Below are positions 8,753-16,941 of a DNA stretch of 64,000 nt, piece by piece. This DNA is from Cupriavidus basilensis (GTDB taxonomy: Bacteria; Pseudomonadota; Gammaproteobacteria; Burkholderiales; Burkholderiaceae). Position 1 is the first letter of the stretch, and each line of letters starts with the position of its first letter. Position numbers and translations under genes: made by a program. Where the stretch lies: NCBI RefSeq assembly GCF_000876015.1, contig NZ_BBQM01000009.1, positions 47,956-111,955 on the forward strand. The letters are read 5' to 3'. The notes beneath the pieces were generated by a model. The model saw only the letters and a program-made list of their open reading frames with translations, was not told where the DNA came from and searched no databases.

Positions 8753-9184
8753 TTGCTTCACGGCTCCAGCATCGACCCCGCGCTCATCCAGGCCTACCTG
8801 GAGACGCGCTATCACGTGCGCGGCGATGCGCCGCTCACGCTGGCGATCGGCGAGGCCAGCCCCGCGCTGGCCGCGCTGCACGCGGCGGCGGGCGTGGACT
8901 GCAGCGCGTTCGTGACGGCATGGAACCCGCACAGCCGGCCCGAGCCGGAGCCGGCCGCCAACGCGGCGCGCCAGCAGGCGCTGGCGCGCGAGCTGGCGCA
9001 ACGGGGCCTGCATGCGATCGAGGGCATCGGCCAGCATCCGTCGGGCAGCTGGCCGGGCGAGGAGAGCCTGCTGGTGCTCGGGCTGGCGCTGGACGCGGCC
9101 CGGGCGCTCGGCGCGCGCCACGGCCAGAACGCGATCGTGTGGAGCGGCGCCGATGCGGTGCCGCAGCTGATCCTGCTGCGCTAG
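8753..9184 (+). CDS. DUF3293 domain protein
   Basis: A 143-residue cytoplasmic protein matching the DUF3293 pattern through most of its length: YHVRGDAPLTLAIGEASPAL, then FVTAWNPHSRPE, N-x-x-R-x-x-x-L, GQHPSGSWPGEESLLVLGL and a final GQNAIVW. The role of the family is unknown. A TTG at 8753 with GGAGG 5 bp upstream is the best start; an ATG at 8696 would add about 19 residues but has no site. Its 3' end faces the zorB-like gene across 75 bp. Confidence 0.82.
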   Translation: MLHGSSIDPALIQAYLETRYHVRGDAPLTLAIGEASPALAALHAAAGVDCSAFVTAWNPHSRPEPEPAANAARQQALARELAQRGLHAIEGIGQHPSGSWPGEESLLVLGLALDAARALGARHGQNAIVWSGADAVPQLILLR

Positions 9185-9259
9185 GCGACAGGCGACAAGC
9201 GATATAAGCGGCAGGCGCCGGGCGCGGGCCGCGCCGCCCGCCTCGGCCCGCCGCGCGGC

Positions 9260-9904
9260 TCAGCCGTTCTGCTGCGCGACGAAGCGGACTTCCACGCGCC
9301 GGTTGCGCGCGTCCTCGGGCGGCACGTTCGCGAGCGGATGCGAGTCGCCGAAGCCGGCCACCACCACGCGCTTGGCGACCTGCGCGTCGAGCTTGCCGAT
9401 CAGCAGGCGCCGGGCCTCGCGCGCGCGGGCGGCCGACAGCGTGTAGTTGTCGTCGTAGACCGTGCAGAAGTGGCTGAAGTCGGTGACGGGGCGGGCGACC
9501 TGCAGGTTGTCGGTGTGCCCCTCGACGTAGATCTGGCCGCCCGGCATGCTGTCGAGGTAGGCCGAGATCTTGTCCTCGACCTGCGCGAACGCCGCCCTGG
9601 CTTCCGGCGTGATGCAGGCGCTGCCGCGCGCGAACACGTTGTCGCGCAGGACCACCTTGCCGGCCTGCGCGTCGATCGACACCAGCCCCTCGGCGCCCTG
9701 CTGCGCGAACGCGGCCTTCATGTCCTGCAGCATCTGCGCGATATGCTTGCGCTGCGCCGCCGAGCCCTGCTCCATCTCGGCCTTGTGGCGCACGTCGGCA
9801 TATTGCTTCTGCACCACCGACAGCACCAGCAGCAGCATCACCACCGCCATCACGCCGGCCATCAGGTCGGCGATGGCCACCCATTCATTCGGCTTCTCTT
9901 TCAT
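9260..9904 (-). CDS. ZorB/MotB-like OmpA-domain stator protein
   Basis: A 214-residue inner-membrane protein with a single N-terminal membrane helix (about residues 10-31) and a periplasmic OmpA-like peptidoglycan-binding domain (about 95-210). An aspartate, D13 in IADLMAG, sits at the start of the helix where MotB and ZorB carry the ion-binding residue. The OmpA block shows YVEGHTDN, LSAARAREARRLL and NRRVEVRF. It lies 11 bp downstream of the ZorA-like gene, the expected channel partner. In Zorya defence these subunits form a proton-driven motor that anchors to the cell wall. The remaining genes of this operon are not the known Zorya effectors, so the assignment is to the motor class only. 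Confidence 0.85.
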   Translation of the reverse strand: MKEKPNEWVAIADLMAGVMAVVMLLLVLSVVQKQYADVRHKAEMEQGSAAQRKHIAQMLQDMKAAFAQQGAEGLVSIDAQAGKVVLRDNVFARGSACITPEARAAFAQVEDKISAYLDSMPGGQIYVEGHTDNLQVARPVTDFSHFCTVYDDNYTLSAARAREARRLLIGKLDAQVAKRVVVAGFGDSHPLANVPPEDARNRRVEVRFVAQQNG

Positions 9905-9915
9905 GGCGTGCGGCT

Positions 9916-11469
9916 TCAGGCGTCGGCGCGGCCGCTGCGCGCGCGGCGCTCGCTCGCGGGCGGCTTCGTCATCTGGATCACGGCGGTGTCGAGCCGGTTG
10001 TCGATGCTGTGCAGCGCCGCCAGCATGTCGCGGCGGGTACGGTCGTCCTTGTTCGCCGTGGCGGCCTGCCTGATCGTCGCGGCGGCGGCTTCGAGCGTGC
10101 CGGTGACGTTCTGGCTGACGTCGGCGATCCGTTCGTAGTGCCCGCCAAGCTCGGCGGTGCGGCGCACGCTCTCGGACACGGACTTGAGCCCGGAGACGAT
10201 CTTCTCGCGCAGGTCCTCCACGAGATTGGTCATGGCCTGCACGTTGACGTTGAGCGTGTCGCTGGACTCGACGAAGATGCCGTGCGCCTTCTGCTGCGTC
10301 GACAGCGACTGGCCGACGGCCGCCTCGACGGACTTCAGGGTGGTGTCGACGCTCGTCGACAGCGTCGTGATGGAGCGCGAGATGTCGCCGGTGGCGTCGG
10401 ACATCTTCTCCGAGATGACCGCCATGTTCTCGGCGAAGCGGCCGGACATGTCGGCGATGGTCTGGCCGAGGTCGGACTTCATGTCGTCCAGGACTTCCGC
10501 CACGCTGACGCGGAACTCGGAGATCGCGGCCTGCAGCTCGGCGGTCGAGCGCCCGGCCATGACGGCGGCGCTGGCCATGTTCGCCGAGGCTTCCGCCATC
10601 GCCGTGATGTTGGCGGACACGCCGTCGACGAACGTCTCGATGGCGTGGCGCGTGGATTCGTTGTGGACCACCAGCTCGTCCATCTTCGCCAGTTGCTGCG
10701 TGCCCTGCGCGGTCTGCGCCTTCAGGCCCGCGCGCAGCGCCGCCAGCGCTTCGAGCTGCTGCGCGTGGCGCTGCGCGCCGTCCTGCGCCTGCTGCGCGGC
10801 GTTGTCACGCAGCACGGCGCCCAGCGCGCCGATGGCGTCGACCAGCTGCCGGTTGTCCGCGACCTGCAGCTCGCGGGCCTCCTTGCGCCGGCGGTCCACC
10901 TCGGTCTTCATCTTGCCGATGCACCAGTTCAGGCGGCGCTCCTCGAAGCCGTTGCGGCTGCAATAGATCTTCAGCGTCAGGAACGCCAGGATGCCCCAGG
11001 TCGACGTCTTGAACTTGGAACCGAGGCCGTGCATCATCGACATCAGGTTGTCCATCATGCTGTCCATGCCGCCGCTGCCGGTGGCCTGCGACAGGATCAC
11101 GGACGCCTTGTCGAGCGCCAGGCCCAGACCGACGAACGTCCCGAGCAGGCCCACGATCAGCAGCATGCCGGGCAGGATGTCGGCGAGCTTTTCCTGCGGC
11201 GTCGCCACGGCGGCGCTGAGGTCGTTGACGGAGCCGTGCTCGACGTCCAGCTGGCCGGCGTCGCTGCCCGCTTCATTGCCCGTTTCATTTCTCGCCTTGC
11301 CGTCGACCTCGCGGTGCCAGTTCCTCGCCCAGTTGTCGGGCGTCGCGTGCCGGCGCACGCCGCGCCATGCATGGATCACCGCCACGAAGATGACGGTGAA
11401 AAAGCCGATCTGCAGCCACTCCGGCGGGAGGACCTGCGGCAGGATGAAGTGCAGGATCTGTTCAAGCAC
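9916..11469 (-). CDS. ZorA/MotA/ExbB-like channel with long coiled-coil tail
   Basis: A 517-residue inner-membrane protein. Three membrane helices are visible at about 20-37, 99-118 and 152-170. The last two carry the MotA/TolQ/ExbB signatures ILPGMLLIVGLLGTFVGL and KTSTWGILAF. From residue 175 to the end it is a long, polar heptad-rich coiled coil, as in ZorA, whose cytoplasmic tail is proposed to sense or transmit signals. Translation starts at GTG 11469, overlapping the stop of the upstream gene by 8 bp, so the two are translationally coupled. With the OmpA-domain partner it should form a 5:2-type ion-driven complex. ExbB/TolQ proper are much shorter and lack the tail. Confidence 0.85.
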   Translation of the reverse strand: MLEQILHFILPQVLPPEWLQIGFFTVIFVAVIHAWRGVRRHATPDNWARNWHREVDGKARNETGNEAGSDAGQLDVEHGSVNDLSAAVATPQEKLADILPGMLLIVGLLGTFVGLGLALDKASVILSQATGSGGMDSMMDNLMSMMHGLGSKFKTSTWGILAFLTLKIYCSRNGFEERRLNWCIGKMKTEVDRRRKEARELQVADNRQLVDAIGALGAVLRDNAAQQAQDGAQRHAQQLEALAALRAGLKAQTAQGTQQLAKMDELVVHNESTRHAIETFVDGVSANITAMAEASANMASAAVMAGRSTAELQAAISEFRVSVAEVLDDMKSDLGQTIADMSGRFAENMAVISEKMSDATGDISRSITTLSTSVDTTLKSVEAAVGQSLSTQQKAHGIFVESSDTLNVNVQAMTNLVEDLREKIVSGLKSVSESVRRTAELGGHYERIADVSQNVTGTLEAAAATIRQAATANKDDRTRRDMLAALHSIDNRLDTAVIQMTKPPASERRARSGRADA

Positions 11470-12718
11470 GGCTCTCGACCTCCAGTTCGCCGCTGCGCGC
11501 GCGGCATTCTTCCTCGAAGATGTTGGCGAAGTCGATGATCAGCATCTGCTGGTCTTCGCTCAGCGCCTCCCAGGCCTTGCCGTTCTGCGCGCAGTCGATC
11601 AGGATCGTCCCGACCTCGCTGCCCTGGCGCAGCAGGTAGGCGCGGTCCTCGCTGGCGAGTTGCTCCTCGCTCTTCTCCAGCATCTGCATGAAGCCTTCGC
11701 TGGCGTAGACGTAGTTGCGCCGCTCGCGGTTGCGCTTGGCCAGGCTGTCGGCCTGCGCCTTGAGCGCGGGCACGGTGGACTGGAGCTCGGCCAGCATGGC
11801 GGCCTCGTCGGGCGCGAGATCGCCGAGCTTCCGGGCGGTCTCCAGGCGGCGCAGCAGCACCTGCTCCCTGGCCAGGCGCTGGTTGTCCGCCTGCCACTGC
11901 TTCTCGTCGGCCTGCAGGGCGACGTCCCAGGCCTTGGTCAGTTCCTCGAACACGAACGGCAGCAGCTTCTTGCCGTGGCGCGCGGCGATGATGGCGTCGA
12001 GCCTGTCGGTGTCGGCTGCCGACAGCGTCGGCTCGGGCGCGATCAGGTCCGACGCGACCTTGACGAGGAAGACGTCGTCGGCCGAGATGTCGGCGATGTC
12101 GCGCGCTTTCTCCAGCTTGTGCTCGGCGGACCTGAGCAGCTTCTGCGTGGCGCGCAGGCGCAGGTAGTGGTCGAAGCTCTGCAGCTCGCCCGCTTCGAGC
12201 AGGTTGTCGACGCCGGCGGTGGCCAGCACGTAGTCGTTGACCAGCGCGGCGAGGTCGAGCCCGTGCCGCGCTGTCTCGGGCAGGCGCGAGCGCGCTTCCT
12301 CGAAGGTCTTCTTGTGCCGGCGGGCCTGCGCCTCTTCCTCGGCGTTCATCTTCTTGCGCAGCTCGCGCGCGCGCTGGATCGCCCAGTTGATGGCTTTCTC
12401 CAGCTTTTGCAGGACCGGGCTGTTCTCGAGCTTCATCAGCGCGGTCAGCGCGGTGTCGATCGCCACGATGGCGTCGCCGAGCCAGGGGAGGCCCATATTC
12501 TTCGCCGCGGTCGCCGCCACCGCGAAGTACGGCTTGATCCGCTGCAGCACCGGGCGCACCTTGCGCCAGGTTTCCTTGACCGTGCCCACGAAGGTCTCGG
12601 CCTCGTCGGCCAGCCAGTCGATGGCCTTCACGGCGATGTTCCGCGCCGTGTCGTAGACGCTCCTGGCGGCCGAGACGAAGGCGCTCCCGACCGATCTTGC
12701 AAATGAAAACAGCCCCAT
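11462..12718 (-). CDS. Unrecognised 418-aa helical protein of the zorAB-like operon
   Basis: Not recognised as any named family. The start is an ATG at 12718 with GAGGGAAT upstream. Residues 1-100 are a run of amphipathic helices (GLFSFARSVGSAFVSAARSV, VGTVKETWRKVRPVLQ, then AVAATAAKNMGLPWLGDAI) that could insert into or lie on a membrane. The remaining three quarters are charged and helical with a central coiled coil (QADEKQWQADNQRLAREQVL). There is no signal peptide. It sits between the AAA+ ATPase (17-bp gap) and the ZorA-like gene (8-bp overlap), so it is an obligate member of the operon and the best candidate for an effector or adaptor. Confidence 0.75.
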   Translation of the reverse strand: MGLFSFARSVGSAFVSAARSVYDTARNIAVKAIDWLADEAETFVGTVKETWRKVRPVLQRIKPYFAVAATAAKNMGLPWLGDAIVAIDTALTALMKLENSPVLQKLEKAINWAIQRARELRKKMNAEEEAQARRHKKTFEEARSRLPETARHGLDLAALVNDYVLATAGVDNLLEAGELQSFDHYLRLRATQKLLRSAEHKLEKARDIADISADDVFLVKVASDLIAPEPTLSAADTDRLDAIIAARHGKKLLPFVFEELTKAWDVALQADEKQWQADNQRLAREQVLLRRLETARKLGDLAPDEAAMLAELQSTVPALKAQADSLAKRNRERRNYVYASEGFMQMLEKSEEQLASEDRAYLLRQGSEVGTILIDCAQNGKAWEALSEDQQMLIIDFANIFEEECRARSGELEVESRA

Positions 12719-12735
12719 GATTCCCTCTTTTCCTG

Positions 12736-13698
12736 TTAGTCGACGCCCAGCAGCCGCCGGGTCGTTGCGGAGTCGGCCGCGGGCCCGCGGCGGTGTTCCG
12801 GTGAACCGGCTACCTCGTCGCCGGCCTTGCGCACCTCGCCGATGGCGGCTTCGAGGTGCGCCAGCGCCAGGCCGGGCGGCTGGCCGTGCCGCTCGGCCTC
12901 GTGCAGCGCCTTGGGCAGCGCCAGCCGCATGCAGGTGCGGATCTCGCGGCCGGAGAAGCCGTCGCTGAGCGCGGCGCAGCGCGCCAGCAGGGGCTCGCGC
13001 GGGTCCCGCAGCGGGATGCCCGCGACCAGCATGCGCGACCACAGGCGCTGGCGCGCGTCGAGGTCGGGCAGGTCGAAGTGCACGTGATAGCCGATGCGGC
13101 TGCGAAACGCCTCGTCGTAGTTCTTGGCGAAGTTGGTGGCGAAGACCGCCACGCCGTCGAAGCGCTCCAGCTCGATCAGCAGCGTGGAGCGCATGGCGTT
13201 GACTTCGTTGTCCACGCCCTGCGTCACCGAGGACAGGCGCTTGCCGAGCAGGGTGTCGGCCTCGTCGAAGAACAGCAGCGCGCCGGCCGCGCGCGCGGCG
13301 TCGAACGCGGCCTGGATGTTCTTCGCGGTCTCGCCCATGAACTTGCTTTCCAGCTCGGCGATGCCCAGCGACATGAACGGCAGGTCCAGCGTGCCCGCCA
13401 GGGCCTCGGCCGCGAGCGTCTTGCCGGTGCCGGGCGGGCCGTAGAAGTTGAGGATGGTGCTCAGGCCGAGCGGGTCCACGGCGCCGAAGTCCCAGTCGAC
13501 GTAGATGGTCTTGCGGTGGCGCAGCTTGGTCAGGCATTCGGCAAGGCGCAGCGCCGTGGCGTCGGACAGGATGACGTCGGCGCCGAGCCGGAAGCGCGGC
13601 GCGCGCGCGGCGAAGCGCGCGCCGTCGTCCGGCGCGCCCGGGCGGGGGCCGCGTTCGGGCGCCGCCAGCCGCCCGCCCCCGGTGGTGTTCTCGTTCAA
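12736..13698 (-). CDS. AAA+ ATPase, first gene of the zorAB-like operon
   Basis: A 320-residue single-domain AAA+ ATPase of the FtsH/Cdc48-like branch. It has Walker A GPPGTGKT (87-94), the pore-loop-like FMSLGIAELESKFMGE, Walker B LLFFDEAD (around 142-148), sensor-1 VAVFATNF and an arginine-finger RSRIGYH. A C-terminal lid follows. It would remodel or unfold a partner protein with ATP. The TTG at 13698 is preferred (GGGGA 7 bp upstream), since further extension gives only low-complexity sequence. It heads a four-gene minus-strand operon with spacings of 17, -8 and 11 bp. The spacer to the divergent DUF445 gene holds a 22-bp-arm palindrome. Confidence 0.87.
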   Translation of the reverse strand: MNENTTGGGRLAAPERGPRPGAPDDGARFAARAPRFRLGADVILSDATALRLAECLTKLRHRKTIYVDWDFGAVDPLGLSTILNFYGPPGTGKTLAAEALAGTLDLPFMSLGIAELESKFMGETAKNIQAAFDAARAAGALLFFDEADTLLGKRLSSVTQGVDNEVNAMRSTLLIELERFDGVAVFATNFAKNYDEAFRSRIGYHVHFDLPDLDARQRLWSRMLVAGIPLRDPREPLLARCAALSDGFSGREIRTCMRLALPKALHEAERHGQPPGLALAHLEAAIGEVRKAGDEVAGSPEHRRGPAADSATTRRLLGVD

Positions 13699-13872
13699 AG
13701 CGTGTTCCCCATGTATTGCGCGGCATCCGGGCGTGGCTTGCCCGCCCGCGCCGCCCGCGCCGGCCCCGGTTCTGCCGCCGGGGCGCGATGCGAACGTCAA
13801 GTGACCTACTATCGGCAGCGGCCCGCAAAAATGGAGTCCTGCTTTCGGGGGGGATCGCGCCGGCTTCGCGGA

Positions 13873-13921
13873 AGTCTGTCCGCGTATCTGCGCATCGCGT
13901 GCGCAGATACGCGGACAGACT
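13873..13921. promoter_or_regulatory. Dyad P1 (TCTGCGCA-N5-TGCGCAGA core) between AAA+ and DUF445 genes
   Basis: A perfect inverted repeat with 22-bp arms (13873-13894 and 13900-13921) around TCGCG. The inner 8+5+8 core, TCTGCGCA-N5-TGCGCAGA, is identical in arms and spacing to dyads at 18662-18682 and 20631-20651. It lies in a divergent promoter region, its centre 83 bp before the DUF445 start and about 200 bp before the AAA+ start. I infer an operator, possibly for the WYL regulator at 19496-20581. As RNA it would form a strong hairpin. Confidence 0.75.
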
Positions 13922-13979
13922 GTCTCCGCCCATTCCGGGCAAGTTATCCTCCATCCACGCCTCGACTACCTCACCACGC

Positions 13980-15254
13980 ATGCAGCAAGACACCGAACTC
14001 CGCATCGCCAAGCGCAAGGCGCTGGCATTCCTGCTGTTCGCCTTCGCGGTCTTCATCGCCACCCTGTTCGTGCCGCACGGCTTCGCCGCCGGCTGGGTGC
14101 GCGCCGCGTCGGAGGCCGCGATGGTCGGCGGGCTGGCCGACTGGTTCGCGGTGGCGGCGCTGTTCCGCCGCATTCCGCTGCCGGGGCTGGCCGGGCACAC
14201 CAACATCGTCGCGCGCAAGAAGGACGACATCGCCGACGGCCTCGCCGCCTTCGTGCGCGACAAGTTCCTCGACGTGCCGTCGGTGGTCGCGCTGATCGAC
14301 CGGCACAATCCCGCGCAGGCAGTGGCGCAATGGCTGGCCGCGCCCGGCAACACGCGCGAGATCGGCGACGTGGTGGCGAAGGTGGCCGGCACCGCGCTGG
14401 ACCTGATGGACGAGCGGGACATCCAGGCCGCGATCCGCCACGCGGCGCACGCCATGATCGGCAAGGTGGACCTGTCGCGCTCGGCCGCCACCATCCTCGA
14501 GAGCCTGACCGAGAACGGCCGCCACCAGGCGCTGCTCGACGCCTCGCTGGCGCAGCTGATCCGGCTGCTCAACGAGCCCGGCACGCGCGCGTTCATCGCC
14601 GAGCGCATCGTGGAGTGGCTCAAGAGCGAGCATCCGAAGAAGGAGCGGATCCTGCCCACGGAGTGGATCGGCAGCAACGGCGCCGATCTCGTCGCCGCGG
14701 CGCTGGGCCGCGTGCTGGGGCAGGTGGAGGCGGACACCACGCACCAGTTGCGCCGCGCGTTCGACGACGCCGTGGCCACGCTGATCGCGCGCCTCAAGGA
14801 CGACCCGGCCTTTCACGCCCGGGCCGACCGGATCCGGCAGCAGCTCCAGGGCGACAGCGCGCTCAACGCCTACCTCGGCGGCCTGTGGGCGGACTGGCGC
14901 GGCTGGCTCAAGCAGGACCTCGCGCGCGCGGATTCCGTGGTCCACCGCAAGGTCATGGAAGCCGGCCACTGGATCGGCGCCGAGCTGGCGCGCAGCCCGT
15001 CGCTGCGCGCCTCGCTCAACGACCATCTGCGCGAAGCCGCGCGCGGCATGGCGCCGGATTTCGCGGAATTCGTCACGCGCCATATCAGCAGCACCGTGCG
15101 CGGCTGGGACGCGCGCGAGATGGCGCGCCAGATCGAGCTCAGCGTGGGGCGCGACCTGCAGTACATCCGCATGAACGGCACGCTGGTGGGCGGGCTGATC
15201 GGCGCGGTGCTGTACCTGGTCGCGCAGATGCCGGCGCTGCTCGGCCGCCTGTGA
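13980..15254 (+). CDS. DUF445 (YjiN-like) inner-membrane protein
   Basis: A 424-residue protein of the DUF445 family. The N-terminal helix (about residues 14-33, LAFLLFAFAVFIATLFVPHG) is followed by the family hallmark AAMVGGLADWFAVAALFRR, a long soluble helical region and a C-terminal membrane helix (about 402-421). E. coli YjiN is the best known member; its molecular role is unsettled. The ATG at 13980 gives the standard N-terminus. It is divergent from the AAA+/zorAB-like operon across a spacer with dyad P1 and may share its regulation. Its stop is 43 bp before the stop of the convergent DUF2779 gene. Confidence 0.88.
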   Translation: MQQDTELRIAKRKALAFLLFAFAVFIATLFVPHGFAAGWVRAASEAAMVGGLADWFAVAALFRRIPLPGLAGHTNIVARKKDDIADGLAAFVRDKFLDVPSVVALIDRHNPAQAVAQWLAAPGNTREIGDVVAKVAGTALDLMDERDIQAAIRHAAHAMIGKVDLSRSAATILESLTENGRHQALLDASLAQLIRLLNEPGTRAFIAERIVEWLKSEHPKKERILPTEWIGSNGADLVAAALGRVLGQVEADTTHQLRRAFDDAVATLIARLKDDPAFHARADRIRQQLQGDSALNAYLGGLWADWRGWLKQDLARADSVVHRKVMEAGHWIGAELARSPSLRASLNDHLREAARGMAPDFAEFVTRHISSTVRGWDAREMARQIELSVGRDLQYIRMNGTLVGGLIGAVLYLVAQMPALLGRL

Positions 15255-15297
15255 ATGCGGTGGGCGCGATGAGCGCGATGAGCGTGGCCGGCGCGCC

Positions 15298-16800
15298 CTA
15301 GCCCGCCGTGTCGCCGCGGCCCGTGAAGAACTGCCAGAGCCGGATCATGGCCAGCGTGTCGAGGCCGCAGTAGTCCGTGAGCTGCCGCTCGATCTGCGCC
15401 TTGCGCGCGGGCGCGGTGCCGGGCGCGATGGCTTCCTGGTAGGCGCTCATGGCCATGCCGCCGTCCTGCACGCCGTCCAGCGCGTCGTAGCGCAGGTCGG
15501 GCGCGATGGCCGGCAGCACCTTCTTGATGCTCCAGCTGCCCTGCTGGTCCGGGTGGTAGTAATGCTGCTGGGCAACCGGGAGCAGGTCCACCACGCGCGC
15601 GCAGATGGCCAGCAGCGGGGCTTCCAGCGCCGCAAAGCGCGCGGCGAGCTCGCGCATGCGCGCGGTCTCGAAGGCGGCGTTGTAGACGAAGACCGGGCCG
15701 GCCTGCCCGCAGCCGGCCACCAGCGCCCGCGCGAACGCGAGCGAGGGATCGTCGCCGGACAGGTCGAGGAACGACCGGTGCTCCAGCTTGCCCGTGCGCG
15801 ACAGCCGGTGCAGGCTGAACTGGAACGGCAGTTGCTGGTACGGCCGCGTGCCGGGCCAGACCGGCACCGCGAACTGGATCGTCTCGAAGTCCAGGAAAAA
15901 GGCCGGCAGCTTGTGCGCGGCGAGCTCGGCCGCGGCGCCGGCGGCGTCGAAGAAGACCTCGCCGGACAGCGTGTGCGCCTTCACGCGGCGCTGCCGGTCG
16001 TTGAGCAGGCGGTCCGGCACGTCGCGCATGTCGGCCACGCCGTCCTCTTCGATCAGCGCCTTGAGCGCCCTGGCCTGGATGCGGGGCAGCCACCGCACCG
16101 GATACTGCGCCGCCGGCTCCTGGCCGCGGCAATGGTCGAGGAAGCCGCATTCGTAGGGCGTGGCGCAGTGCCGGCCGGTGGCCTGCTCCGGCTCGCCGGC
16201 CCGCGCGGCGACGGCCTGCGCCTGCGCGATCCAGCCCTGGACCTCGCCGGCGCGCGCGAAGGCCTGTTCGGAGACGTCGGCCTCGGCCAGCAGGCCGCGG
16301 TAGTCGCCGCCGCCCGGATAGACCCACTGGCTGTCGATGTGCGCCAGCGCGATGCCGCTGAGCGGCACGCCCGCGCGCGTGGCCACGAAGGCCTGCACGG
16401 CGGTGTCGTCGAGGTGGTAGTCCTTCACGCTGGTGGATGACTTGACCTCGACCATGCGCCAGGTGCGCGCCGCGCCGGCGCCGTCCGGCAGCATGACGTC
16501 GGCGAACGCCAGCGCGCCCTCGGCGCGAAAGCCCGCCTCGAACACCGGCGCCGAACTGCCGAGCAGGTCCTGGCTGCGCGCGAAGGCGGCCTCGAAGCCT
16601 TCCGTCTGCGCATCCACCAGCGCGCCGGTGCCGCGCGGGTCATAGAGCCGGCGCGCGATCTCGCCGACCTGGTGCCCGATCGCGAAGCTCGCCTCGGTCG
16701 CGGCCGAATCGCTGCGCAGCGCCGGGCGGTGGATTTCCAGCCAGAGCCGCTTCGGGCATTGCCGGAAGGCCATTAGTTTGGATTTCGATAATAAGCGCAT
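15298..16800 (-). CDS. DUF2779 two-domain nuclease (Cas4/RecB-like plus DEDD exonuclease)
   Basis: A 500-residue protein with two apparent nuclease domains. Residues 1-230 resemble the Cas4/RecB PD-(D/E)XK fold: QCPKRLWLE at the start, D101, then E118-V-K120, with four cysteines C15, C212, C218 and C224 placed as in iron-sulphur Cas4 enzymes. Residues 295-500 are the DUF2779 domain, an RNase H-like 3'-5' exonuclease with D304 and E306 in FLDFE, D405, and DYCGLD near 476-481 (DEDDy type). The ATG at 16800 has only a weak GAAAG site. It is divergent from the NERD helicase gene, 141 bp away, and the two could act together on DNA. Substrate and role are unknown. Confidence 0.85.
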   Translation of the reverse strand: MRLLSKSKLMAFRQCPKRLWLEIHRPALRSDSAATEASFAIGHQVGEIARRLYDPRGTGALVDAQTEGFEAAFARSQDLLGSSAPVFEAGFRAEGALAFADVMLPDGAGAARTWRMVEVKSSTSVKDYHLDDTAVQAFVATRAGVPLSGIALAHIDSQWVYPGGGDYRGLLAEADVSEQAFARAGEVQGWIAQAQAVAARAGEPEQATGRHCATPYECGFLDHCRGQEPAAQYPVRWLPRIQARALKALIEEDGVADMRDVPDRLLNDRQRRVKAHTLSGEVFFDAAGAAAELAAHKLPAFFLDFETIQFAVPVWPGTRPYQQLPFQFSLHRLSRTGKLEHRSFLDLSGDDPSLAFARALVAGCGQAGPVFVYNAAFETARMRELAARFAALEAPLLAICARVVDLLPVAQQHYYHPDQQGSWSIKKVLPAIAPDLRYDALDGVQDGGMAMSAYQEAIAPGTAPARKAQIERQLTDYCGLDTLAMIRLWQFFTGRGDTAG

Positions 16801-16941
16801 GGTCTTTCTGTCTTGTCGTGCCGGCGGGGGACGCCGCCTTTGTGCTGCCATCGTGCCGCCATTGTGCCGCACGCCGCGATGGCTGCGTGGCGGCCGCTCG
16901 GGTATTCTCGTGCTCTTTCCAAGAGACGACGGAGCATTCCC

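Noticed and set aside
9260..11469. Tol-Pal/ExbBD or flagellar MotAB genes
   Set aside because: The channel has three helices with a tail of over 300 residues and no TonB, TolA/B or flagellar neighbours, so housekeeping stators are less likely than a ZorAB-type motor.
9260..13698. Canonical Zorya system
   Set aside because: No ZorC, ZorD helicase or ZorE nuclease is in the operon. The NERD helicase further on is separate and on the other strand.
11462..14797. Very long minus-strand open frame of more than 1,100 codons
   Set aside because: Only the first 418 codons from the 3' end (start 12718) have protein-like composition and a ribosome site. The rest runs antisense to DUF445 and out of frame through the AAA+ gene.
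15298..16800. Cas4 of a CRISPR system
   Set aside because: The Cas4-like part is fused to a DUF2779 exonuclease and there are no other cas genes or arrays.
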